Shown: positions 7,795 to 16,392 of the stretch, in pieces
Position numbering within the stretch: position 1 is the stretch's first letter
Layout of the letters: every line of letters starts with the position of its first letter
Source: DASXMR01 sp036495525
GTDB lineage: Bacteria > Actinomycetota > Actinomycetes > Streptosporangiales > Streptosporangiaceae
Length of the DNA: 64,000 nt
Assembly: GCA_036495525.1 (NCBI GenBank)
Contig: DASXMR010000033.1
Span: 1 to 64,000 of the forward strand
Reading direction: 5' to 3'
Program-made: the position numbers and the translations under genes
The notes under the pieces: model-generated
Databases searched by the model: none
What the model was told of the DNA's origin: nothing
What the model saw: only the letters and a program-made list of their open reading frames with translations

Positions 7795-9308
7795 GACTGG
7801 CGAACCTCCTTGGGCAGGCTGAACCGGATGGACTCGGTAGCAAGCACCCGCTCCGCCACGGAGACGGGGCCGAGACCGCGCAGCGCCTCGACGATCTCGC
7901 TGACCATGGCCGGCGGCGCCGATGCCCCGGCCGTGATCCCGATCGTCAACGCCCCGGCCAGCCAGCTCAGCTCGATATCTTCGATGTTGTCGATCAGGTA
8001 TGCGGGCGTTCCTGCCCGCTCTGCGGTCTCCACCAAACGCCGTGAGTTGGACGAGTTGGGCGACCCGGCGACGAGCACCAGGTCGGACTCCGCGGCGACG
8101 GCGCGCACCGCGAGCTGCCGGTTGGTCGTGGCATAGCAGATGTCGTCGCTGCCCGGCCCCCTGGCCGCGGGGAACCGCTCGGTCAGGGCGTCGACGATCT
8201 CGGCTGCCTCGTCAGCCGACAGCGTGGTCTGCATCAGGTAGGCAACCTTCTGCGGGTCTGCTGGCCGCAGCGCGGCCACGTCGGCGGCGGTCTGCACCAG
8301 CACCACCGACCCCGGCGCCTCGCCGAGCGTCCCCTCGACCTCCTCGTGCCCGGCGTGCCCGATGAGCACGACCAGGTACCCCTCGGCGGCAAACCGGCGG
8401 GCTTCGACGTGCACCTTCGCCACCAGCGGGCAGGTCGCGTCGATGGTGTCGAGGCGGCGTCCGGCCGCCTCGGCCCGAACCGCGGGCGAGACGCCGTGGG
8501 CGGAGAAAACGACCTTCGCCCGGTCAGGCACTTCGTCGAGCTCGTCGACGAAGATCGCCCCGCGCTGCTCCAGGTCGCTCACGACCCTGGAGTTGTGCAC
8601 GATCTGCTTGCGTACGTAGACCGGCGGCCCGCTGTCACTGCGCTGGTCAAGCGCGCGCTCCACGATCTCGATCGCCCGCTCCACGCCAGCGCAGAACGAG
8701 CGCGGCCCGGCGAGCAGCACCCGGCGCTCGCCGCCCGCCGCCGCCCACCGGGCGAGCACTGGCCCGGCCCGGCGCAGCGAGCGAAGCGCGGCCAGGCCGC
8801 CAGGCACCGCCCAGGGGCTGAGCAGCGGACGCCGGGGCGTGTCAGAGATCGCGCGGACCACCACGGCCGGGCGGCCGGCCGCACCGGCCAGCAGCTGCGC
8901 CGACTCCATGTCGGCGGCCAGCGCGCCTGCGGCCGCGAGGCGCTGCCTGCCGCCGCCCAGGGACAGGTGCGGCGTGGTGACGACCTGCCCGGCCAGCGCC
9001 CGCAGCCCGGCCCGGCGCAGCTCGCCGGCCAGCAGCGGAGCCGACGGGCAGCTCAGCACGGATCCGTCGGTCTCGCCGCTGACCTGCGTCGCCACTACCA
9101 GGTCACCGGGGTTGAGATCCGCCGTCAGGCCGCCGCCCGTTCCGGCAATCGCCATCATGCCGAACGCGGTGCGCGAAAGCTGCTGTGCCCTGGCCGCCGA
9201 CTTGACCGCGCCAAAGCCGGTGCGCACGACCTCGGCATCGGTGCCGACGCCGCGACGCACTGCCCGGGCCTCGGGTCGCAGTGGCGCGCAGATCAGCAGT
9301 CCGGTCAC
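7791..9308 (-). CDS. HpnG-like nucleosidase/phosphorylase fused to IspH
   Basis: One uninterrupted 505-residue frame joins two enzymes. Residues 1-190 are a purine-nucleoside phosphorylase/nucleosidase domain of the hopanoid-associated HpnG type (AGTGGGL loop, ribose-binding DMES near 133-136, catalytic-type Asp in ISD near 154-156), expected to act on adenosylhopane. Residues about 194-505 are a full-length IspH, 4-hydroxy-3-methylbut-2-enyl diphosphate reductase, the last MEP-pathway step; cluster cysteines are seen in RSFCAG (C206), DATCPLV and DICYATTN, with the TNRQ and SPNSSNS substrate motifs. The GTG start at 9308 overlaps the shc stop (GTGA). An internal GTG near the junction cannot be excluded as a second start. 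Confidence 0.88.
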   Translation of the reverse strand: MTGLLICAPLRPEARAVRRGVGTDAEVVRTGFGAVKSAARAQQLSRTAFGMMAIAGTGGGLTADLNPGDLVVATQVSGETDGSVLSCPSAPLLAGELRRAGLRALAGQVVTTPHLSLGGGRQRLAAAGALAADMESAQLLAGAAGRPAVVVRAISDTPRRPLLSPWAVPGGLAALRSLRRAGPVLARWAAAGGERRVLLAGPRSFCAGVERAIEIVERALDQRSDSGPPVYVRKQIVHNSRVVSDLEQRGAIFVDELDEVPDRAKVVFSAHGVSPAVRAEAAGRRLDTIDATCPLVAKVHVEARRFAAEGYLVVLIGHAGHEEVEGTLGEAPGSVVLVQTAADVAALRPADPQKVAYLMQTTLSADEAAEIVDALTERFPAARGPGSDDICYATTNRQLAVRAVAAESDLVLVAGSPNSSNSRRLVETAERAGTPAYLIDNIEDIELSWLAGALTIGITAGASAPPAMVSEIVEALRGLGPVSVAERVLATESIRFSLPKEVRQS

Positions 9309-11296
9309 GGCGCACCGCCGCTGACCCCGGCCAGGTACCGGCCAAGCGCGCTGACCGGGAACACCAGCCGGTACAGGTGGTAGTTGATGTAGAAGTCGCC
9401 GGGGAACCCGGTGCCGGTGAACAGCGGCTCGTCCCAGCTGCCGTCCTCGCGCTGAGTGGCGGCCAGGTAGCCGGCTCCGCGCTCGATGCTCCCGGCGGTG
9501 CCCTCTCCCCCGGCGGCGATGAGCGCGAGCAGCGCCCACGCGGTCTGCGACGCAGTCGAGTCGCCCCGCCCGGCCCAGCTCGGGTCGTCGTAAGAGCGCA
9601 GGTCCTCGCCCCAGCCGCCGTCCGCGTTCTGGTGCGCGATCAGCCAGCTGACCGCCCGGCGGATCGGCGGCTTGCCAGGCAGCACGCCAGCGGCGAGCAG
9701 CGCCGGGACGACAGCGCCGGTCCCGTAGACGTAGTTCGCGCCCCACCGGCCGAACCAGGAGCCGTCCTCTTCCTGCGCGCGCAGCAGCCAGGCCACGCCG
9801 CGCCGTACCTGAAGGCTGCCGGCCAGCCCGGCACCGGCGAGTGCCTCGATGGTGTGCGCCGTGACGTCAGCCGACGGCGGGTCGATGACTTCGCCGAAGT
9901 CGCAGAACGGGAGCCTGTTGACCAGGGCGCGGGTGTTGTCAGCGTCGAAGGCGCCCCAGCCGCCGTCGCGCGACTGCATCCCGCTCAGCCACCGGATCGC
10001 CCGCTGGATGGCGGCGCCTTGCTCAGGCCAGGGCGGCACGGCCCGCTGCAGCGCGAGCACGACCTCGGCGGTGTCGTCGACGTCGGGATAGACGTCGTTG
10101 TGAAACTCGAACGCCCAGCCTCCGCCGGCCGGCAGCGCTGGCCGCCGCACCTGCCAGTCGCCGGGACCGCGGATCTCCTCGTCCAGCACCCAGCGGCCAG
10201 CAGCGGCCAGCGCCGGGTGGTCGGGCGCGAGGCCGGCGTCAGCGAGACCGATCATCGCGAGCACGGTGTCCCAGACCGGTGACTGGCAGGCTTCGAGCCG
10301 GCGCAGCGGCCCGTCAGGGGTGTCCTCCCAGACCGTGAAGCCGTCGAGGCCGTCGAGGCCGCGCTTGATCACCGGGTGGTCGAGGTCGTAGCCGAGCAGG
10401 TGCAGCGCGATAAGCGAGTAGACCCAGGGCGGCTGGATCCCGCCCCAGCAGCCGTCGCGCTCCTGCCGCGCGATGATCCAGTCAGCGCAGCGGCGCATCG
10501 CCGCCCGGCGGACAGCCCGGCCGGGTGCGGTCCGCAGGCCGCGCCGGTGGTAAGCGTGCAGCGCCCGGTCGAGCCCGGCGAAGACTCGCTCCCAGGCGGC
10601 GTCGGCTGCGCTCTGCTGCGGCGCGGCTGGCTGGCCGGATCCGCTGAGCTCGTCAAGCCCGAACGGCAGCGACCTGACCGGGCGCAGCGAGCAGACGATG
10701 GTGAGCGGCACGATGGTCTGCCGCGCCCAGCACGCCCAGTCGTAGATGTTCAGCGGGAACCAGGCCGGCAAGTAGATCATTTCCGGCGGCATCACCGGCA
10801 GCTCGTCCCAGCTCCACTGGCCGAACAGGGCGAGCCAGATGCGGGTGAAGACACGGCTGGCGGCGATGCCGCCGCGGTCGCGGATCCAGCCGGCCGCCAC
10901 CGCCATGTGATAGGCGTCGGGCGGGTCTCCGGCCAGCCGCAGCGCGACGTACGCCTCGATCGTGGTGGACAGGTCGGCCGGGCCGCCGAGGAAGTTGGCC
11001 CAGGTGCCGTCCTCGCGCTGGCGGGACCGGATCCAGCGCGCCGCCGCCTCGGTCTGCTCGCTGGTCCTGATCCCGAGGAACTCGCGCAGCAGCAGGTCCT
11101 CGGCGTCCATGGTGACGTTGGTCTCCAGCTCGCCCTGCCACCAGCCCTGCTTGTCCTGCAGCTCAAGCAAGTGGCTGACCGCGCGGTCGAGCGCGGCGCC
11201 GGCCTGCTGCGCCACGCCGCCAGCCGCCGCCCTCCGGTGCTGGCCAGAGTCCTGCTGCGCTGTGCCGGGCTCCTGCACGGCCGGGCCGCTTACCAC
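9305..11296 (-). CDS. shc: Squalene-hopene cyclase
   Basis: Cyclises squalene to hopene and hopanol at the membrane. The 663-residue protein has the DVDDTAEV catalytic acid motif (family DxDD) near residue 403 and many QW repeats (QDKQGWWQGE, QREDGTWANF, QERDGCWGG, QSRDGGWGAFD, QEEDGSWFGRWG, QNADGGWGED, QREDGSWDEP). The C-terminal FYINYHLYRLVFP is typical. The chosen GTG at 11296 overlaps the end of the prenyl synthase gene by 7 bases; the first 30 residues are low-complexity and the true start could be slightly downstream. It is the central gene of the hopanoid operon. Confidence 0.95.
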   Translation of the reverse strand: MVSGPAVQEPGTAQQDSGQHRRAAAGGVAQQAGAALDRAVSHLLELQDKQGWWQGELETNVTMDAEDLLLREFLGIRTSEQTEAAARWIRSRQREDGTWANFLGGPADLSTTIEAYVALRLAGDPPDAYHMAVAAGWIRDRGGIAASRVFTRIWLALFGQWSWDELPVMPPEMIYLPAWFPLNIYDWACWARQTIVPLTIVCSLRPVRSLPFGLDELSGSGQPAAPQQSAADAAWERVFAGLDRALHAYHRRGLRTAPGRAVRRAAMRRCADWIIARQERDGCWGGIQPPWVYSLIALHLLGYDLDHPVIKRGLDGLDGFTVWEDTPDGPLRRLEACQSPVWDTVLAMIGLADAGLAPDHPALAAAGRWVLDEEIRGPGDWQVRRPALPAGGGWAFEFHNDVYPDVDDTAEVVLALQRAVPPWPEQGAAIQRAIRWLSGMQSRDGGWGAFDADNTRALVNRLPFCDFGEVIDPPSADVTAHTIEALAGAGLAGSLQVRRGVAWLLRAQEEDGSWFGRWGANYVYGTGAVVPALLAAGVLPGKPPIRRAVSWLIAHQNADGGWGEDLRSYDDPSWAGRGDSTASQTAWALLALIAAGGEGTAGSIERGAGYLAATQREDGSWDEPLFTGTGFPGDFYINYHLYRLVFPVSALGRYLAGVSGGAP

Positions 11297-12309
11297 TGAC
11301 GCTCCGTGATGAACCGGGCGATGCCAGCCAGTTCGGCGCGGACGTCCTCGGGCATGTCGGTCTCAGCCAGGCAGGCGCTGGCGGCGGCGAGCTGCTGATC
11401 CGCCTCGGTCTCGACCCAGGCGCGGCCGCCGGCCTGCTCGACCAGGCCGGCTCCGCGGAGCAGCTCATCCTCGCTCAGCGGCTCGCTGCCTGCCAGCAGC
11501 GCGCCAAGCTCGCCTGCCTCCGCGGTGCCGCTGGTCAGCGCTGCGACCACCGGCAGGGACTTCTTCCTGGCCCGCAGGTCGGAGCGAACCGGCTTGCCGG
11601 TGACCTCCGGCGCGCCCCAGATGCCCAGCAGGTCGTCGGTGAGCTGGAAGGCAAGGCCGACGTGCGCGCCGAAGCCGGCCAGGCCCATCGCCAGCGCAGG
11701 CGGCGCGCCGACGTGGATCGCGCCGATGCTGCAGGCGCATGCCATCAGGGCGGCCGTCTTGTCCCCGGCCATTTCCAGGCATTCAGCCACGGTCACGTCG
11801 CCGCGGCGCTCGAAGGCCAGGTCAGCGCCCTGCCCGGCGATCAGCCGCTGTACGGCGGCAGACAGGCAGCGCGAAGCCCAGACCGACTGCGGCGCCGGGT
11901 CCTCCAGCAGGATGTCCTGCGCCAGGGAGAGCAGGGCGTCGCCGGCCAGGATCGCCGCCCCGATGCCAAACACCGTCCACGCGGTCGGCCGGTGCCTGCG
12001 CTCGGTATCGCCGTCCATGATGTCGTCGTGCAGCAGCGAGAAGTTGTGCACGAACTCGACCGCGACGGCCGGGGCGACGCCGCGCTCGGGCGTCGCGCCG
12101 GCGGCGCGCGCTGACAGCAGCGCGAGCGCCGGGCGCAGCGCCTTGCCGCTGCTGCCCGTTCCGGCAGGGCTGCCATCGGCGTTGATCAGGCCGAGGTGGT
12201 ACGCCGCGACCGGCCGGACTTCCGGGCTCAGCCGGTCAACCCAGGCCGCGAGCGCGGGGCCCACCAGGTCGCGAGCGGTCTCCACGCCCGCTGGGATGGT
12301 CGTCGTCAC
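11290..12309 (-). CDS. Trans-isoprenyl diphosphate synthase (FPP/GGPP synthase type)
   Basis: A 339-residue polyprenyl synthetase that condenses IPP with allylic diphosphates; within a squalene/hopanoid operon its likely product is farnesyl diphosphate. The first Asp-rich motif is DDIMD (D95-D99) in the LLHDDIMDGDTERR context; the second is DDLLGIWG (from D215), where the last Asp of DDxxD is Gly, a variant I associate with actinobacterial synthases. The GTG at 12309 overlaps the hpnE stop as GTGA; the open frame continues further upstream but there it is antisense-like and Arg/Gly-rich. Product chain length cannot be fixed from sequence alone. Confidence 0.9.
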   Translation of the reverse strand: MTTTIPAGVETARDLVGPALAAWVDRLSPEVRPVAAYHLGLINADGSPAGTGSSGKALRPALALLSARAAGATPERGVAPAVAVEFVHNFSLLHDDIMDGDTERRHRPTAWTVFGIGAAILAGDALLSLAQDILLEDPAPQSVWASRCLSAAVQRLIAGQGADLAFERRGDVTVAECLEMAGDKTAALMACACSIGAIHVGAPPALAMGLAGFGAHVGLAFQLTDDLLGIWGAPEVTGKPVRSDLRARKKSLPVVAALTSGTAEAGELGALLAGSEPLSEDELLRGAGLVEQAGGRAWVETEADQQLAAASACLAETDMPEDVRAELAGIARFITERQW

Positions 12310-13961
12310 GAAGCTGCTCCCGCAGTTGTCTCGGCATCTTGCGGCACGGTCCCCGCCCGGCCGGCGGCGGGCCGGTATCCGGCCGGCGCAGCCTGGCCCC
12401 CCTCGGTTCGGCCAGCCGGCCTGGCCGGCCCCGGCTCGTTCGGTGCGGCCTGCCCGGGTGGCCCTGGCAGAAACCGGCCGCCCGCCGACCAGGCCCGATC
12501 TGCGTCTGCTGGTGACAGCGCTGTCAGCACCCGCCGCATTTCCGCGGCCGCGGTGACTCCGCTGCGCACTGCGCCCTCCATCGTGTCCGGCCAGCCAGTA
12601 TCGGTCCACGCGCCGGCCAGCGCCAGGCCCGGCAGTTCCGTCGCGGCAGCCGGGCGCAGCGCGGCAGAGCCCGGCTCCTGGCGGAACGTGGCGCGGCGCT
12701 CCCTGGTCACGAAGAAATCGGTGACCTGCGCGCCGCTGGCGCCCGGAAACAGCTCCTGCAGCGCCGGCAGGAAAAGCTCCCGCATCCGCGCGACCGGAAC
12801 ATCAACATACATATCGGCAGCCGAAAGCGATACAGCCAGGTACTGACCAGACTGCAGCCCAGCCTGCCTGGTCTTGTCGAACACCCACTGCACCGGCGAG
12901 TCCACCGCGGCGGCGAACGGCAGCCTGGTCACCCGCCGGTCGTAGATGACGTGCACGTTGACGATCGGCGAGACGCCGAGCCCCGGCCAGGCCGCCGCTG
13001 GCTCCGACAGCTCGGCGGGCACCAGCCGTGGTGCCGCCCAGGACGGCACGGCGAGGATGACCCCGTCGGCCTGCAAGACCGTCGCGCCCGCCTCGTCCGG
13101 CCGGCCGGCTGCCCCGTCATCCGCGGCTGCCTCGTGACTGTCAGCCCCGTCGTCGCCGGCGGGCCCCGCAGCGGGGCTGCCTGCCGCGCGGGCCCGGTCG
13201 GCGGCAGCGGCGGCGTGCACCAGGAATCCGCCGCCGGGGCGCTGCTGCACCGCGGTGGCCTTGGTGCTGAGCCGCACGTCGGCGCCGAGCCGGTGCAGCA
13301 GGCTGGCAGCGGCCTGGCCGTGCAGCTCGCCAAGCGGGATCGACGGCACCCCGATGTCCGCCGCGTCGCGGTCGCCGAGCAGGGCGGTCTTGATCACCTT
13401 GGCGGCCAGCGCGGTGCTTGCGTCGTCCCCGGCGATGTTGAGCGTGGAGACGATGAACAGGTCCCACAGCTTGCGCCTGGCCTGCTCGCGCTGGCCGCGC
13501 GCGCTGAGCCAGTCGCCGAGCCTGGCCCGGTCGAGAGCCGGGCTTGCCGGGTCAGCAAGGCGCATGCCGAGCACCGCACGGCCGGCCCTGAGCCGGTCGG
13601 CCAGCGGCAGGAAGGAGTAGCCGGCCAGCGACCTGGCCAGGTGCAGCGGGCTTGGCAGGCCGCTGCGGCTCAGCCGGGCCCGGCTGCCAGGCCGCAGCAC
13701 GCTGACGTCGAATCGATCCTGCAGCTGCACGGAGCCGGTGACCCCGAGGCGCGCCAGGAATGCCCGGTAGGCCGTGCAGCAGCGCAGGAAGACATGCTGG
13801 CCGTTGTCGATCGCGAGCCCGCCGCGAGCGAAGGAGCAGGTAGCTCCGCCGAGCCATGGCCTGGCTTCCAGCAGGATGACGTCTGCGCCGGCCTCCTGCA
13901 GCTCGATCGCCGCGCTGACGCCGGCCAGGCCGCCGCCGATCACGACCACACGCGGGCTCAT
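12306..13961 (-). CDS. hpnE: Hydroxysqualene dehydroxylase HpnE
   Basis: A 551-residue FAD-dependent amine-oxidase-fold enzyme that reduces hydroxysqualene to squalene, the last of the three HpnCDE steps. The N-terminal Rossmann motif is VVVIGGGLAGVSAAIELQ (residues 5-22), followed by the FAD-binding LEARPWLGG and DNGQHVFLRCCTAYR typical of squalene-associated desaturases. A hydrophilic Ala/Asp/Gly-rich insert (roughly 255-300) and an 80-residue Pro/Gly/Ala tail make it longer than usual (about 420-480). The ATG at 13961 overlaps the hpnD stop by 4 bases. Confidence 0.92.
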   Translation of the reverse strand: MSPRVVVIGGGLAGVSAAIELQEAGADVILLEARPWLGGATCSFARGGLAIDNGQHVFLRCCTAYRAFLARLGVTGSVQLQDRFDVSVLRPGSRARLSRSGLPSPLHLARSLAGYSFLPLADRLRAGRAVLGMRLADPASPALDRARLGDWLSARGQREQARRKLWDLFIVSTLNIAGDDASTALAAKVIKTALLGDRDAADIGVPSIPLGELHGQAAASLLHRLGADVRLSTKATAVQQRPGGGFLVHAAAAADRARAAGSPAAGPAGDDGADSHEAAADDGAAGRPDEAGATVLQADGVILAVPSWAAPRLVPAELSEPAAAWPGLGVSPIVNVHVIYDRRVTRLPFAAAVDSPVQWVFDKTRQAGLQSGQYLAVSLSAADMYVDVPVARMRELFLPALQELFPGASGAQVTDFFVTRERRATFRQEPGSAALRPAAATELPGLALAGAWTDTGWPDTMEGAVRSGVTAAAEMRRVLTALSPADADRAWSAGGRFLPGPPGQAAPNEPGPARPAGRTEGGQAAPAGYRPAAGRAGTVPQDAETTAGAAS

Positions 13962-14920
13962 GGCCGCTCTCCGGCGGAGCTGCTTGCCGATCCGGCCGTC
14001 CGGCCTGCCGCCGGGCGGCTGTCAGGCCGGCGCGCCATCCCGGCCAGGCACCCGGCGGCTACCAGGGCCTTCTGGCCAACGGAGAGTGACAGCCTGCGGC
14101 CGAGCGCCTCCTGCGGCGCCGCGTCGATGTGCTCAAGCAGCCGCCGGTAGATGCCAGCCATCGCGCCCGCCGAGGCCGCGCTGCGCCGGTCGAGCAGCGG
14201 CATCAGCCGCATCCCGATGGCGTACCACTGCCGGGCGCGTTCCGCCTCGAACCGGACAAGCTGCTGCAGCTGGGCACTGTCACGCAGCCGGTCGGGATCC
14301 TGGCCGGCCAGCGTGCAGCCGAACCGCTGCTGATCGGAAAGCGGCAGGTAGACGCGGCCGTTGCCGAGGTCTTCCCGGATGTCGCGAAGGATGTTGGTCA
14401 GCTGCAGCGCGACGCCAAGCGAGTCGGCCAGCGGCACGGCGGTGGTCATGTCGGCGCTGCCGAAGACGCCGAGGGAAAGCCGGCCGATCGAGCCGGCCAC
14501 GCACCGGCAGTAGCCTTCCAGCTCGTCGAACGTGCCATACGAGGTCCCGCGCACGTCGGCCTCGCAGCCGTCGATCAGGTCGGTAAAGGCGCTGAGCGGG
14601 ATCGGGAACCTGGCAGCCGCGTCGGCGAGCGCGAGCAGCACCTGGTCGGCGCCCGCCGCCCCGGCGCCGTCCGCGGCCAGCGCTGCGACGGCCGCCCTGG
14701 CCTCGCCCAGCCTGGCCAGCTTGTCGGCGGGCGGCAGGTCGCCGTCGCCGATGTCGTCGATGCGGCGGGCGAACGCGTAGACCGCCGACAGCGCGCGGCG
14801 CTTGGCTTCTGGCAGCAGCCGGATGCCGTACGAGAAGTTCCTTGCCTGCGTCCTGGTGACCTGCTCGCAGTGCTGGTAAGCGGCGAGGACCGCGGCCTGG
14901 TCGGCCGCCTGCGCTGTCAT
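13958..14920 (-). CDS. hpnD: Presqualene diphosphate synthase HpnD
   Basis: A 320-residue squalene/phytoene-synthase-family enzyme that condenses two farnesyl diphosphates to presqualene diphosphate. Two Asp-rich Mg-binding motifs are visible: RRIDDIGDG (D55, D56, D59) and NILRDIREDLGNGRVYLP near 190-205, with YCRCVAGSIG between. The C-terminal 40 residues are low-complexity. The ATG is 4 bases from the hpnC stop, so the two are translated together. Confidence 0.93.
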   Translation of the reverse strand: MTAQAADQAAVLAAYQHCEQVTRTQARNFSYGIRLLPEAKRRALSAVYAFARRIDDIGDGDLPPADKLARLGEARAAVAALAADGAGAAGADQVLLALADAAARFPIPLSAFTDLIDGCEADVRGTSYGTFDELEGYCRCVAGSIGRLSLGVFGSADMTTAVPLADSLGVALQLTNILRDIREDLGNGRVYLPLSDQQRFGCTLAGQDPDRLRDSAQLQQLVRFEAERARQWYAIGMRLMPLLDRRSAASAGAMAGIYRRLLEHIDAAPQEALGRRLSLSVGQKALVAAGCLAGMARRPDSRPAAGRTAGSASSSAGERP

Positions 14921-14924
14921 GGCC

Positions 14925-15785
14925 TCATCGCCCCGTCACGTAGGCGCGCAGCAGCTCGGCGGCGAGCCGCGGCTTGCGCGGGGCGGGCGGCCCGCCAAGC
15001 ACGTCGTGGCCGGCAGCGCTGATCGCGGCCAGCGCGGCCCGCCCGCCGGCCACGTATCCGGCGACGGCCAGCCGGGCGAAGCCGCGCAGCGTGCCGACCA
15101 GGGGCGCGCCAGAGTCGATGATGGTCCGCGCCCGCCGCACCTCGAACTCGACCAGGGCGCGCAGCTGCGGCCCGGCCGCCGCCGCGGCCAGTTCTGGCTC
15201 CGTGCAGCCGAACGCCGTCAGATCGTCCTGCGGCAGGTAGATCCGGCCCGCCCGGCAGTCCTCGGCAATGTCCTGCCAGTGCTCAGCTAGCTGCAGCGCG
15301 GTGCACACCCGGTCGGAGAGCTCAGCGCGGCGGGCAGAGTAGGCGCCGAAGACGTACAGCACGATGCGGCCCACCGGATTCGCTGACAGCTTGCAGTAGC
15401 CCACCAGGTCGTCGAAGCTCTGATAACGCGACACGCACTGATCCTGGCGGTTTGCCTGGATCAGGTCGGCGAAGAGCTGCACCGGCACGCCGCACTCGGC
15501 GATCACCGGGCGCAGCGCTCGCACGGCCGGGAGCCGGGCCCGGCCGTCCTCGACCAGGGCAAGGTCAGCGGCTATCTCGTCGAGCAGCCCCAGGCGCTCG
15601 GCCGGCGGCGCCTCGTCGCCGGTGTCGTCGGTCATCCTGGCGAAGCCGTAGACAGCCATCAGGTGGTGCCGCTGGCTGGCTGGCAGCATCCGCAGCGCCA
15701 CCGGGAAGTTCTCGCCGGACGCCCGAGCTGCCATGGCCGCGGCGACCGCCGCTGCGTCCTGGCCCCGGGCAAGCTCCTCTCGCAT
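14925..15785 (-). CDS. hpnC: Hydroxysqualene synthase HpnC
   Basis: Converts presqualene diphosphate to hydroxysqualene; first gene of the hopanoid operon. It shows the squalene-synthase fold motifs FARMTDDTGDEAP and EHWQDIAEDCRAGRIYLP and the early ENFPVALRMLPASQRHHLMAVY typical of HpnC. I start it at the ATG at 15785 (286 residues) because GAGGGG lies 5-9 bases upstream; in-frame starts up to 15842 would add 19 residues. The upstream region holds several palindromes that may control the whole operon. Confidence 0.92.
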   Translation of the reverse strand: MREELARGQDAAAVAAAMAARASGENFPVALRMLPASQRHHLMAVYGFARMTDDTGDEAPPAERLGLLDEIAADLALVEDGRARLPAVRALRPVIAECGVPVQLFADLIQANRQDQCVSRYQSFDDLVGYCKLSANPVGRIVLYVFGAYSARRAELSDRVCTALQLAEHWQDIAEDCRAGRIYLPQDDLTAFGCTEPELAAAAAGPQLRALVEFEVRRARTIIDSGAPLVGTLRGFARLAVAGYVAGGRAALAAISAAGHDVLGGPPAPRKPRLAAELLRAYVTGR

Positions 15786-15845
15786 TTGCGTCCCCTCGAG
15801 CGTCACGGTCCCCATTCGTCCATAGTTTTCATTTGAGCGCAACTA

Positions 15846-15861
15846 ATGACGTCCGCGTCAT
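15846..15861. promoter_or_regulatory. Inverted repeat upstream of hpnC
   Basis: Arms ATGACG and CGTCAT separated by TCCG, about 60 bp upstream of the chosen hpnC start. Its position close to the expected hpnC promoter suggests an operator; the regulator is unknown. Confidence 0.4.
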
Positions 15862-15977
15862 ATGACACGCACGTCGCACGATGCTGGCCGAACTGACGGG
15901 CACGCACGGCCTCGTGACCCGGATCTTATCGGCCGCGGCGACGCGGCGCAGCGCGGTTGTGCAGTGGATTGCGCAAG

Positions 15978-15992
15978 CCGGCTTTGCCGGCC
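15978..15992. repeat. Hairpin GCCGGC-TTT-GCCGGC
   Basis: Perfect 6-bp arms with a 3-base loop, the leftmost of three consecutive inverted repeats ending at 16028. It could form a stable RNA hairpin on either strand. Confidence 0.45.
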
Positions 15993-16028
15993 TCAGCGTA
16001 AATGCTGAGCTGACATTAATGTCAGCTC
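15992..16028. promoter_or_regulatory. Two overlapping palindromes, the second a perfect 22-mer
   Basis: CTCAGC (15992-15997) pairs with GCTGAG (16004-16009). The GAG of that arm is also the beginning of a perfect 22-bp palindrome at 16007-16028 whose left half is GAGCTGACATT. The two structures share bases and cannot form together in RNA, while as DNA the 22-mer is a strong candidate operator. Neither has a known regulator. Confidence 0.5.
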
Positions 16029-16392
16029 GGCCCAGCCGGATCAGCCCGGCCGGGCGAGCGGCTAAGGAGGTGATTGACCCGCAACCGCACCGCCGAATGC
16101 GCGCCGCCGCCGTGCGACGGGGCTGCGGGCCGGAATCCGCTTGGCGCGCGGCCCAGCAGGCGTCAGAGCGGGCCGGCCGGCGTCGTGCTCGCAGCGCGCC
16201 ACCGCTCGGCGACGCACCGTATGTTTGCACGGACAGTGACAAAACTCGTCATACGGGTAAACCACGCAAGCGGCGCGGACACGGTGAAGTTTTCCAGTGA
16301 TCTTGAGCTATCGGGTGTTAAGCTCCCATATCTTTCTGCCACTGTGCGTCCGTTTGATCCGCACCACTTCTCTCTCACACTGAGGCTGTCGC

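Larger units (their letters stand above)
15786..16392. other. 607-bp divergent intergenic region rich in palindromes
   Basis: Separates the hopanoid operon from the conservon operon. It is more AT-rich than its surroundings and contains at least four inverted repeats (15846-15861, 15978-15992, 15992-16009, 16007-16028), plus a sequence fully complementary to the 16S 3' end (AAGGAGGTGA, 16064-16073). I see no convincing gene. Promoters for both operons must lie here. Confidence 0.6.

Noticed and set aside
16064..16073. Possible remnant of a 16S rRNA 3' end
   Set aside because: Only the ten-base anti-Shine-Dalgarno complement is present, in the complementary sense; no further rRNA similarity surrounds it.
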